In this document: in pieces, positions 42,628-49,845 of the stretch
How positions within the stretch are numbered: the first letter of the stretch is position 1
How the letters are laid out: each line of letters begins with the position of its first letter
Source: Actinomycetes bacterium
Lineage (GTDB): Bacteria > Actinomycetota > Acidimicrobiia > Acidimicrobiales > Ilumatobacteraceae
DNA length: 64,000 nucleotides
Reading direction: 5' to 3'
NCBI GenBank assembly: GCA_029782355.1
Contig: JAKOUY010000011.1
Span: 186,001-250,000, forward strand
Position numbers and translations under genes: made by a program
The notes under the pieces: generated by a model
Database searches by the model: none
The model's input: only the letters and a program-made list of their open reading frames with translations
What the model was told of the DNA's origin: nothing

Positions 42628-42705
42628 CGGGCTGTGGCGCAGCTTGGTTAGCGCGCTTGTCTGGGGGACAAGAGGTCCCGAGTTCAAATCTCGGCAGCCC
42701 GACCA
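42628..42705 (+). tRNA. tRNA-Pro (anticodon GGG), CCA encoded
   Basis: Cloverleaf reads without mismatch: acceptor CGGGCTG/CAGCCCG, D arm GCGC...GCGC with GG in the loop, anticodon stem CTTGT/ACAAG around CTGGGGG (anticodon GGG, reading CCC and CCU), T arm CCGAG-TTCAAAT-CTCGG, discriminator A and genomic CCA. Total 78 nt. Confidence 0.97.
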
Positions 42706-42725
42706 CCTCGAGCAGGACCGGTGTC

Positions 42726-42742
42726 GCGCCGTCTTCCGGCGC
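42726..42742 (+). terminator. GC hairpin after tRNA-Pro
   Basis: GCGCCG and CGGCGC pair around TCTTC 21 bp beyond the CCA. No T-run follows, so it is a weak or Rho-assisted terminator at best. Confidence 0.35.
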
Positions 42743-42782
42743 AGCGGGCATCGGCCAGGCCAGTCCGCACGCGTACGCTGCG

Positions 42783-43403
42783 TTGATCGGCCTGTACCGC
42801 TCCCACGTGCTGCCCCGCCTGGTCACGGCACTGTGCGGCACGTCGACGCTGGAGCCCTGGCGGCGCAGGGTGGTCGACGGCCTGCGGGGAACGGTGGTGG
42901 AGATCGGGTTCGGGTCCGGGCTCAACGTGCCGTTCTACGGCCCGGAGGTCGAGATCGTCTACGCGGTCGAGCCCGAGCCGGTCGCCAGCCGGTTGGCCCG
43001 ACGGCGCGTCGCCGCCTCGCCCGTCGAGGTCCGCCACGTCACCGGACGCGGCGAGAACCTGCCGTTGGACGACCAGTCGTGTGACGGGGCGCTGTCGACC
43101 TTCACGCTGTGCACCGTCGACGATCCGGAGCACACCCTCATCGAACTCCGCCGGGTGGTGCGCCCCGGTGGTCGGCTGCACATCCTCGAGCACGGCCGGT
43201 CGCCCGACCGCCGGGTGGCCGAGCGGCAACGACGCTTCGAACCGGTGCAACGGCGACTCGCGGGCGGCTGCCGCCTGACCCGCGACCCGCTCGGACTGGT
43301 GGAGCAGGCCGGGTTCCGGGTGGAGTGGGCCGAGGCCCGGTACCTGGGCGTGCCGCGGGCGATGACATGGGTCACGGCCGCCACGGCCGTCGCACCGGCC
43401 TGA
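42783..43403 (+). CDS. Class I SAM-dependent methyltransferase
   Basis: Methyltransferase of about 206 aa with the SAM-binding motif VVEIGFGSGLNVPFYG, acidic post-strand residue in YAVEPEPVA, and LSTFTLCTVDDPEHTLIELRRVVRPGG, as in UbiE-like or phosphatidylethanolamine-type methyltransferases. The start is uncertain: TTG at 42783 gives the family-like N-terminus IGLYRSHVLPRLV, while GTG at 42807 is shorter; a TACGCT box at 42774-42779 is too close to the TTG for a leaderless start. Target molecule unknown. Confidence 0.82.
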   Translation: MIGLYRSHVLPRLVTALCGTSTLEPWRRRVVDGLRGTVVEIGFGSGLNVPFYGPEVEIVYAVEPEPVASRLARRRVAASPVEVRHVTGRGENLPLDDQSCDGALSTFTLCTVDDPEHTLIELRRVVRPGGRLHILEHGRSPDRRVAERQRRFEPVQRRLAGGCRLTRDPLGLVEQAGFRVEWAEARYLGVPRAMTWVTAATAVAPA

Positions 43404-43406
43404 GCA

Positions 43407-43580
43407 CTACCGGCCCCTGGGGACCGTCGACCAGGACACCCGGCTGCCGTGCAGATCGGCGGCGGCCTGCATGGCCCGTCCCGCTCGCCAGGCCCGACGG
43501 CGCAAGCGGTCGGTGGGAGCGGGCGGGAGGTGCGCCGTGCTGCGGTGTGCTCGCAGGATCTGCGGGTCGAGGATCAGCAT
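43407..43580 (-). CDS. Possible small protein, 57 aa
   Basis: A short minus-strand frame beginning MLILDPQILRAHRSTAHL with a basic, Arg-rich middle, filling the gap between two convergent genes. There is no homology I recognise, no good -10 or ribosome binding site, and codon bias alone cannot settle it. If it is not real, 43404-43632 is noncoding apart from the hairpin at 43601-43620. Confidence 0.25.
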   Translation of the reverse strand: MLILDPQILRAHRSTAHLPPAPTDRLRRRAWRAGRAMQAAADLHGSRVSWSTVPRGR

Positions 43581-43600
43581 GTCCCACAGAGCGCCGCCCG

Positions 43601-43620
43601 CCGTGCCTGATACGGCACGG
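43601..43620 (-). terminator. Hairpin downstream of TauE/SafE gene
   Basis: CCGTGCC and GGCACGG pair around a 6-nt loop, 13 bp beyond the stop of the exporter gene. No T-tract follows on the minus strand; possible transcript-end structure. Confidence 0.35.
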
Positions 43621-43632
43621 CACCGGTCTGCG

Positions 43633-44397
43633 TCAGCCGAGCAGGAGTCGCACGGCGCCAGCGGCCGACAGCGCCAGCACGAGGACGACGAACACTCGCT
43701 CGGGCATCCGGTGGAGGACCGCCCTGCCCACCAGCGCGCCGACGACCACGGCCGGGGCGACGGCGGCGTCGAACACCAGGCTCTGGCCGGTGAAGAACGG
43801 TCCACCCGTGGCCAGGGCGGCGATGGCCACGTAGACCGGCACCTTGGAGACGTTGACGGCGAAGTAGAACCACGCCGAGGTCCCGACCAGCTCGCGCCGG
43901 TCGAGGCCCAGCGACACGAAGTAGGTGTTGACGATCGGCCCGGACGCGTTGGCCACGAACGTGGTGAACCCGCCAGCCGACCCGTAGATCGCCTGGTCAC
44001 GCCTGCCGAGCGGCCGCGGCGCACGGCGCCGCCGCCGGCGCATCCGCCACACCTGCAGGGCGACCATCACCAGCACCGCACCTCCGATGACCAGCTCCAC
44101 CGGGCGGGTTCGCGACCCGACGACGACGAAGAAGGCCACCCCCGCCGCGTACCCCAGGGCGACCCACGGAACGATCGGGCGGATCTGGTCCCAGCGAGCG
44201 TGCCGGTGGTACCAGGTCACGGCGAACAGGTCGGCGACGATGAGCACCGGCAAGGTGATCCCGGCGATCAATCTGCCGGAGGCGATCGTGGCGAACAGCG
44301 GGACGGCCAACAGGCCGGCGCCGGGCACGGCCGTCTTCGACAACCCGGTGACCAGCGCGGCCAGCAGGCCCACCAGCACGTGCGATCTCGAGAGCAT
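43633..44397 (-). CDS. TauE/SafE family membrane exporter
   Basis: Membrane protein of 254 aa with seven to eight helices in two halves, each starting with a SxxG-like segment (ALVTGLSKTAVPGAG and GFTTFVANASGPIVNTYF). Family members export sulfite, sulfoacetate or other organic anions. ATG at 44397 has TAGCGT 8 nt upstream. It is divergent from acylphosphatase. Substrate unknown. Confidence 0.87.
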   Translation of the reverse strand: MLSRSHVLVGLLAALVTGLSKTAVPGAGLLAVPLFATIASGRLIAGITLPVLIVADLFAVTWYHRHARWDQIRPIVPWVALGYAAGVAFFVVVGSRTRPVELVIGGAVLVMVALQVWRMRRRRRRAPRPLGRRDQAIYGSAGGFTTFVANASGPIVNTYFVSLGLDRRELVGTSAWFYFAVNVSKVPVYVAIAALATGGPFFTGQSLVFDAAVAPAVVVGALVGRAVLHRMPERVFVVLVLALSAAGAVRLLLG

Positions 44398-44435
44398 CCG
44401 GCCGGACGCTAGCCAGCTTCCGACAGACTGCGGGC

Positions 44436-44720
44436 ATGGGTGTTGGCCGTCAGCTCGTCGCCTGTCGAGTGATCGTCCGCGGACGCGTCCAAGGGGTCTG
44501 GTACCGAGACAGCTGCCGGCGCATGGCGCAATCGCTGGGCGTGTCCGGGTGGGCGCGAAACCGTCCCGACGGCACGGTGGAGGTGCATGCGGAGGGGTCC
44601 GAGGCCGAGGTCGCCCAGCTCGTGAGCTGGTGCCGGATGGGTCCGGCGCGAGCCGAGGTGACGGGCATCGAGGTGGGCGAAGTCCCGGCCACCGGGCACC
44701 TCGGCTTCCAGGTTCGCTGA
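44436..44720 (+). CDS. Acylphosphatase
   Basis: Small ferredoxin-fold enzyme of 94 aa hydrolysing acyl phosphates. Catalytic Arg is in VQGVWYRDSC and the catalytic Asn in GWARNRPDGTVEV, both diagnostic. Single gene between TauE/SafE and the convergent AAA ATPase. The -10 sequence CAGACT 6 nt before the ATG is a weak TAnnnT match. Confidence 0.93.
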   Translation: MGVGRQLVACRVIVRGRVQGVWYRDSCRRMAQSLGVSGWARNRPDGTVEVHAEGSEAEVAQLVSWCRMGPARAEVTGIEVGEVPATGHLGFQVR

Positions 44721-44741
44721 ACGGGCTGCACCTCGCCTCGT

Positions 44742-45839
44742 TCACTCGTCGTCGGCCACGCCGGTGACACCATCGGTCCGAACGAGCCGAATGGGCTCGT
44801 GTCCGGTGCGCTCGGCCAGCAGGTGGGCGAGGGTCGCGGAATGGGTGGTGATCACGACCTGCGAGCCGCGCAAGGCTTCGACGATGAGCTCGGCCAGCGG
44901 CGCGATCAGCGACTCGTGCAAGCTGGTCTCCGGCTCGTTCAGGACCAGCAGCTCGGGTGGTCGAGGGCTGAGCAGTGCGGCAACGAGCGACAGGTACCGC
45001 AACGTGCCATCGGACAGCTCGGCGCCGGCGAGCGGGCGGCGGATCCCCGGCATCGACAATCCGAGGCGGAACGTCCCACGCTCGGCATCGATGGCCAGCG
45101 CGCTGCCGGGAAAGGCGCGTTCGATCGCGTCCTGCAGCGCCGGTCCAGTGCCCATGTCGACGATGGTCAGCAGCGCGGCGGCCAGGTCGGACCCGTCGTT
45201 GGCCAGTACCGGGGTCCGAACGCCTGGCCGCGCCTGGCGCGCCGGCGCATCCGGCCCGCTCGGGATCTGGTGATAGAAGCGCCAGGTTCGGATCCGCTCG
45301 CGCAGATCGAACAGTTCAGGAAACCGCCCGGGCTCGCCCAGCTGCGCCAGGGCCGTCTCGTGCCGGTCGAGCACCCGATCGAAGCGGACGAGCCCGCCAT
45401 CGACGTCTCGGGCCGTGGCGGTGTCACCGGCTCGATCGAGCAGCTCGCCGTGCCGCGTCGGCCTCGGGCCCAGCCAGGCTCGCTCCTCCTTGACCTCGGC
45501 ATCGAGGGCGAACGGACTCACCGTGGCGTCGACCGCCGGCAGGCCGAGCGCCACCTCGTAGCACAGCTCGTCCAGCTGCACGCCGAGTCGCATCCGCACC
45601 GGGACGCGTCGCCGGGCGGTGGGGTCGTCGGTGGCGGTGAGCGCCGATGGCATGCCACCCTCGGCCAGCAGGGTCGTCGCCAACCGACCGGACGCCCCGC
45701 AGGACAGCAAGTGGAGGGCGCGATACACGTTGGTCTTGCCGGTCGCGTTCTCACCCTGGATCACCGTCAGCCGGTCGAGCGTCACCCGCAGTGCGGCCAG
45801 CGACCGGTACCGCTCGACCCACAACCGGCGCAGCGCCAC
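44742..45839 (-). CDS. AAA-family ATPase, RecF/SMC-like (DUF2813/AAA_21 type)
   Basis: Stand-alone ABC-type ATPase of 365 aa of the kind seen in OLD/RecF-like proteins. Walker A is QGENATGKTNVYRAL near residue 28. The signature is LSDGTLRYLSLVAALLS, Walker B LLVLNEPETSLHESLIAPL, and a final switch His in ITTHSATL. It lacks the TOPRIM nuclease domain of OLD proteins. Role unknown; such proteins occur in both DNA maintenance and phage defence. GTG at 45839 has TAGGGT 6 nt upstream. No nuclease partner is adjacent. Confidence 0.82.
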   Translation of the reverse strand: MALRRLWVERYRSLAALRVTLDRLTVIQGENATGKTNVYRALHLLSCGASGRLATTLLAEGGMPSALTATDDPTARRRVPVRMRLGVQLDELCYEVALGLPAVDATVSPFALDAEVKEERAWLGPRPTRHGELLDRAGDTATARDVDGGLVRFDRVLDRHETALAQLGEPGRFPELFDLRERIRTWRFYHQIPSGPDAPARQARPGVRTPVLANDGSDLAAALLTIVDMGTGPALQDAIERAFPGSALAIDAERGTFRLGLSMPGIRRPLAGAELSDGTLRYLSLVAALLSPRPPELLVLNEPETSLHESLIAPLAELIVEALRGSQVVITTHSATLAHLLAERTGHEPIRLVRTDGVTGVADDE

Positions 45840-45862
45840 CTCGGCACCCTAGCCATGCGAGG

Positions 45863-46177
45863 ATGCTCACGACCTTCGACATCCGCGATCACGTGGTCGT
45901 GGTCACGGGTGCCTCAGGCGGGATCGGTCGGGGAATCGTCGACCACCTCCTCGATGCGGGAGCCGACGTCGCCGCCGTCGCCCGCACCGCGGCCCGAGCG
46001 GCCGAGCTGCGCGCCGACCTCGGCGACCGGACGAACGTGTCCGTGCACGCCGCTGATCTCCGTGACGTGTCGACCATCGAGCCACTGTTCGCCGAGATCG
46101 ACGATCGTCTGAGCACGTTGCGTGCAACCGTGACCACCGGTGGTGCGAACGGGCCGGGTAGGGTCGCGGGCGGATGA
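45863..46177 (+). pseudogene. 5' fragment of a short-chain dehydrogenase
   Basis: The frame starts MLTTFDIRDHVVVVTGASGGIGRGIVDHLLDAGADVA-like and follows the SDR pattern (TGASGGIG, the dinucleotide-ribose Arg, ADLRDVSTIEPLF) for about 90 residues, then breaks off where NNAG should appear, ending in an unrelated tail that overlaps the start of the next gene. The catalytic Tyr-Lys half is missing, so it cannot be a functional enzyme. A deletion joined it to the ABC exporter promoter region. Confidence 0.7.
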
Positions 46178-47076
46178 GCACGGCGATCAGCGCCCACGAC
46201 GTCGCCAAGCGCTATGGCGAGGTCCACGCCGTCGACGGCGCCGAGATCGAGGTGGACGGCGGGGAGTTCTTCGGCGTCCTCGGCCCCAACGGCGCCGGCA
46301 AGACGACCCTGCTGGAGATCCTCGAAGGGATCCGCCAGGCCGATCGGGGCGCGATCAGCGTGCTGGGCCGCTCGCCGTGGCCGCGCAACCCCGAACTGCT
46401 CCGCCGGGTCGGGGTGCAGCTGCAAGCCAGCGCGTTCTTCGACCGGTTGACCGCCCGGGAGCAGCTGCGGACGTTTGCCGAGTTGTACGGGGTCGGCCGG
46501 GCGCGCGCCGACGCCCAGCTGGAGACCGTCGGGCTGACCGACAAGGCCGACACCCGGGTCGAGCAGCTGTCGGGCGGCCAGGCCCAGCGGCTGTCGATCG
46601 CCTGCGCGCTGGTCCACGACCCGGAGCTGGTCTTCCTCGACGAGCCCACCGCAGCGCTCGACCCGCAGGCCCGACGCAATCTGTGGGATCTGCTCCGGGA
46701 GATCAACACCGAGGGTCGGACCATCGTGCTGACCACGCACCACATGGACGAAGCCGAGTCCCTGTGCGACCGGGTGGCGGTCATGGACGCCGGCAAGATC
46801 CTCACCGTCGGTTCCCCGGCGGCACTGATCCGCCAGCTGGACCTGCCCCAGCAGATCATCGTCGACCGCCGGCTCCTGGACGGCGATGCCGTCGTCAGCG
46901 TGCCCGGCGTCGACAGCGTCGCCGCTGACGGAGACTCGGTGGTGCTGACCACCCGGACGCCCGCCCAGGCGATCTCGGCCCTTGCCGGTCTCGGCGCGCT
47001 CGACGGGGTGCAGATCCGCAACGGCACCCTCGAGGACGTGTTCCTGCAGCTCACTGGCCGGGAGTACCGGGCGTGA
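46174..47076 (+). CDS. ABC exporter ATP-binding protein (DrrA/ABC-2 type)
   Basis: ATPase of 300 aa for an ABC-2 exporter. Walker A GPNGAGKTTLLE, signature LSGGQAQRLSIACAL, Walker B LVFLDEPTAALDP and switch His in TTHHMDEAE are all intact; the C-terminal 80 residues form the DrrA-like extension. TAGGGT (46159-46164) lies 9 nt before the ATG, inside the SDR remnant. Cotranscribed with the permease by GTGA overlap. Substrate could be a drug, lipid or wall precursor. Confidence 0.9.
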   Translation: MSTAISAHDVAKRYGEVHAVDGAEIEVDGGEFFGVLGPNGAGKTTLLEILEGIRQADRGAISVLGRSPWPRNPELLRRVGVQLQASAFFDRLTAREQLRTFAELYGVGRARADAQLETVGLTDKADTRVEQLSGGQAQRLSIACALVHDPELVFLDEPTAALDPQARRNLWDLLREINTEGRTIVLTTHHMDEAESLCDRVAVMDAGKILTVGSPAALIRQLDLPQQIIVDRRLLDGDAVVSVPGVDSVAADGDSVVLTTRTPAQAISALAGLGALDGVQIRNGTLEDVFLQLTGREYRA

Positions 47077-48134
47077 GCGGCCTGCGCAGCCTGCTGGTGG
47101 CGATGTGGACCGGGTTCCGCCGCGACCGGTCCGCCCTGTTCTTCACCGTCTTCTTCCCGCTGATGTTCCTGGTCATCTTCGGGGCCCTGTTCCGTGGCAA
47201 CCCGGCGGCCAAGGTCAAGTTGGCCGTCGTCGGCTCGGACCAGCCGGCGCTCCTCGAACGCGCCGTCACCCAACCCGGCTTCGATCAGGTCGTCACGATC
47301 GTGCGCGCCGACACCCTCGAGTCGGCTCGGCGCCGGGTTGCCGACGGCGACGCCGATGCCCTCGTCACCCAGGACGGCAACCGGATCGCGGTCGAGTACT
47401 CGGCGGCCAGCCAGACCACCGCCGGGATGGCCCGTGGGGTCGTCGAGCAGATCGTCCAGGCAGCCAACCTGGCGGCCAGCGGCGCGCCGCCGACCTACAC
47501 GGTGACCGAGCGCCAGATCGAGGACGCCTCCCTCAAACCGATCCAGTACCTGACCCCCGGTCTGCTGGGCTGGGCGATCGCCTCGTCGGGCATCTTCGGT
47601 GCCTCCGCCACCTTGGTGGTCTGGCGCACCAAGGGACTGCTGCGCCGGCTGCGGCTGTCGCCCGTGCGGCTCGGGGACATCTTCGGGGCCAGGATCGTGC
47701 TCAGTCTGCTGATCAGCCTGATCCAGATGGCGCTGTTCCTGACCGTGGCCACCATCCCGTTCTTCGGACTCAAGCTGGTCAAGTCGTGGTGGATGGCGGT
47801 GCCCGTCATGCTGGCCGGCACGCTCGCCTTTCTGGCCATCGGCGCGCTGATCGGCGGAGTGGCCAAGACCCAGGAGTCCGCCCAGGCGATGGCCCAGCTG
47901 GTCGTGATGCCGATGGCCTTCCTCGGCGGTTCGTTCTTCCCGCTGGACAAGTCGCCGTCATGGATGCAGGTCGTGTCCCGTGCGTTTCCGCTGCGGTACC
48001 TCAACGAAGGCATGCTCGACGTGCTCGGTCGCGGCAAGGGCCCGACCGCGGTCGTCCCCGATCTCCTCATCCTCCTGGCGATCAGCGTGGTGCTCGGAGC
48101 GCTGGCGTTGCGCGTCTTCCGCTGGGAGAAGTGA
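47073..48134 (+). CDS. ABC-2 type exporter permease
   Basis: Membrane subunit of 353 aa. One N-terminal helix (SALFFTVFFPLMFLVIFGALF), a roughly 170-residue extracytoplasmic domain, then five helices with the conserved LSPVRLGDIFGARI-like region and FLGGSFFPLDKSPSWMQ. It forms an exporter with the preceding ATPase. GTG at 47073 overlaps the ATPase stop. Confidence 0.88.
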   Translation: MSGLRSLLVAMWTGFRRDRSALFFTVFFPLMFLVIFGALFRGNPAAKVKLAVVGSDQPALLERAVTQPGFDQVVTIVRADTLESARRRVADGDADALVTQDGNRIAVEYSAASQTTAGMARGVVEQIVQAANLAASGAPPTYTVTERQIEDASLKPIQYLTPGLLGWAIASSGIFGASATLVVWRTKGLLRRLRLSPVRLGDIFGARIVLSLLISLIQMALFLTVATIPFFGLKLVKSWWMAVPVMLAGTLAFLAIGALIGGVAKTQESAQAMAQLVVMPMAFLGGSFFPLDKSPSWMQVVSRAFPLRYLNEGMLDVLGRGKGPTAVVPDLLILLAISVVLGALALRVFRWEK

Positions 48135-48136
48135 CC

Positions 48137-48829
48137 ATGTGCGGTCGATTCGTCACCGCCAGCTCCTCGGAGCGCATCGCCGAGTTCTTCGGTGCGTCGT
48201 TCGATGCTGCAGCCGACCCGGTCCGGCCGAACTACAACGTCGCCCCGACGACCGAGGTGCGTGCCGTCACGGCTGATGCATCGGGGGCCCGGGTGCTGCA
48301 GCCGTTCCGCTGGGGGCTGGTGCCGTCGTGGGCCACGGATGCCACGGGTGCGGCGAAGATGATCAACGCCCGCGCCGAGACCGTGGCGAGCAAGCCGGTC
48401 TTCAAGGGGCTCTTCCGCAAACACCGTCTGCTCGTCCCGATGGACGGGTTCTACGAGTGGCAGCGGGCCGACGGCACCAAGCGGCCGATGTTCATCCACC
48501 GCGCCGACGGGGAGCCGCTGGCGATCGCCGGACTGTGGGCCGCATGGCGCGACCCCGCGGCGCCCGAGGAGAGGCCGTGGCTGCACAGCTGCGCGCTCAT
48601 CACCACGGCCGCCAACCAGATGATGTCGGCCGTGCACGACCGGATGCCGGTCATCCTGCCTCGCTCGGTCTGGGACCGCTGGCTCGACCCCACCAACCAG
48701 GACGTCGGCGACCTCCACGGCATGCTGCGCGCCGCGCCGGAGCGGCTGTTGACGATGCACGAGGTGTCCCCGGCCGTGAACAGCGTGCGCAACAACTTCC
48801 CGGAGCTGGTCGAGGCGCTCCCGGCGTGA
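48137..48829 (+). CDS. SOS response-associated peptidase (SRAP/HMCES/YedK)
   Basis: Protein of 230 aa that crosslinks to abasic sites in single-stranded DNA and shields them. The catalytic Cys2 is at the start (MCGRF), with the conserved Asn in PNYNVAPT, Glu in GFYEW, and the His in AVHDRMPVIL. Complete family length. It starts 2 bp after the exporter permease, which suggests read-through rather than shared function. Confidence 0.93.
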   Translation: MCGRFVTASSSERIAEFFGASFDAAADPVRPNYNVAPTTEVRAVTADASGARVLQPFRWGLVPSWATDATGAAKMINARAETVASKPVFKGLFRKHRLLVPMDGFYEWQRADGTKRPMFIHRADGEPLAIAGLWAAWRDPAAPEERPWLHSCALITTAANQMMSAVHDRMPVILPRSVWDRWLDPTNQDVGDLHGMLRAAPERLLTMHEVSPAVNSVRNNFPELVEALPA

Positions 48830-48832
48830 GGG

Positions 48833-49231
48833 TCACGCGTCCAGATGGGCGCGGATCGCCGCCGCCGCGGCGTCGAGGTCGCCGCGGTCGACCGACGCGG
48901 CGGCGTTGGCAAAGGCCAGCTGGTCCATCGACGTGGTCGGGATGACGTGCAGATGCGTGTGGGGAACCTCGTAGCCGGCAACGATCAACCCCACTCGCTC
49001 GCAGCCGAAGGCGGCCTGCTGGGCTCGACCGACCCGGCGGGCGACGGCGAACAGATGGAGGGCGAGATCTTCGGGGAGATCGATCCAGTGCTCGACCTCG
49101 GCCACCGGCACCACGAGGGCGTGACCACGGGCCAACGGGTTGATCGACAGGAACACCGCGCACAGCTCGTCACGCATGACGAAGCTGGACGGGATCTCGC
49201 CACGGAGGATCTTGGAGAACACCGTCGCCAT
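48833..49231 (-). CDS. HIT family nucleotide-binding protein
   Basis: Histidine-triad hydrolase of 132 aa. The triad is HTHLHVIP (residues about 90-97), and the N-terminus VFSKILRGEIPSSFVMRDE is characteristic of Hint/HIT proteins that hydrolyse nucleoside phosphoramidates or dinucleoside polyphosphates. ATG at 49231 has TACGCT 7 nt upstream. Divergent from the phosphatidyltransferase. Confidence 0.93.
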   Translation of the reverse strand: MATVFSKILRGEIPSSFVMRDELCAVFLSINPLARGHALVVPVAEVEHWIDLPEDLALHLFAVARRVGRAQQAAFGCERVGLIVAGYEVPHTHLHVIPTTSMDQLAFANAAASVDRGDLDAAAAAIRAHLDA

Positions 49232-49238
49232 GTCCGCC

Positions 49239-49263
49239 AGCGTATTGCACGAGTTTGTACGCT
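49239..49263. promoter_or_regulatory. Divergent leaderless promoters for HIT and pgsA-like genes
   Basis: TACGCT appears on both strands: 49239-49244 (minus) and 49258-49263 (plus), 7 and 6 nt from the respective starts. The whole 38-bp intergenic space is promoter. Confidence 0.6.
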
Positions 49264-49269
49264 CCCGGT

Positions 49270-49845
49270 GTGGAGCAGCGCCGGTACCTCACCGCACCGA
49301 ACCTGTTCACGCTGCTGCGGCTGTGCTGCATCCCGCTGTTCCTTTGGCTGCTGTTCGGCCGGGACAACCGCGCCGGCGCGGCGTGGTTGCTGGGCGTCCT
49401 CGGCGCCACGGATTGGGTCGACGGCTGGATGGCCCGTCGCTTCCACCAGACCAGCGAGTTCGGCAAGATGTTCGACCCCACCGCCGATCGCCTGCTCTTC
49501 ATCGTCGCCGTGACGGGCATCATCATCGACCGCTCCGCCCCGCTGTGGTTCGCCTGGGCGGTGGTGATCCGTGAGGTGCTGGTCGGCGCCACGGTGGCCT
49601 TCGCCACCCTGGCCCTGCGCATGAAGCGGTTCGACGTCACCTGGCTCGGCAAGACGGCCACGTTCCTGCTCATGTTCGCCCTCCCGGGGTTCATGCTGGG
49701 CGCCTCGGACTTCCCCGGACACCGGGGATTCCAGATCGCGTCGTGGATCCTCGGGATCCCCGGACTGGTGCTCAGCTACTACACCGCGGTCGCGTACATC
49801 CCGACCATTCGTGACAGCGTTCGGCAAGGGCGGCCGGCGGCGTGA
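49270..49845 (+). CDS. CDP-alcohol phosphatidyltransferase (PgsA-like)
   Basis: Membrane enzyme of 191 aa that joins a CDP-diacylglycerol phosphatidyl group to an alcohol. The full signature D-x2-DG-x2-AR-x8-G-x3-D-x3-D is visible in DWVDGWMARR...GKMFDPTAD, and six helices follow the family pattern. GTG at 49270 is preceded by TACGCT 6 nt upstream. The location just upstream of gcvH parallels pgsA2 (Rv1822) in M. tuberculosis. Glycerol phosphate, inositol phosphate or another acceptor is possible. Confidence 0.88.
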   Translation: MEQRRYLTAPNLFTLLRLCCIPLFLWLLFGRDNRAGAAWLLGVLGATDWVDGWMARRFHQTSEFGKMFDPTADRLLFIVAVTGIIIDRSAPLWFAWAVVIREVLVGATVAFATLALRMKRFDVTWLGKTATFLLMFALPGFMLGASDFPGHRGFQIASWILGIPGLVLSYYTAVAYIPTIRDSVRQGRPAA

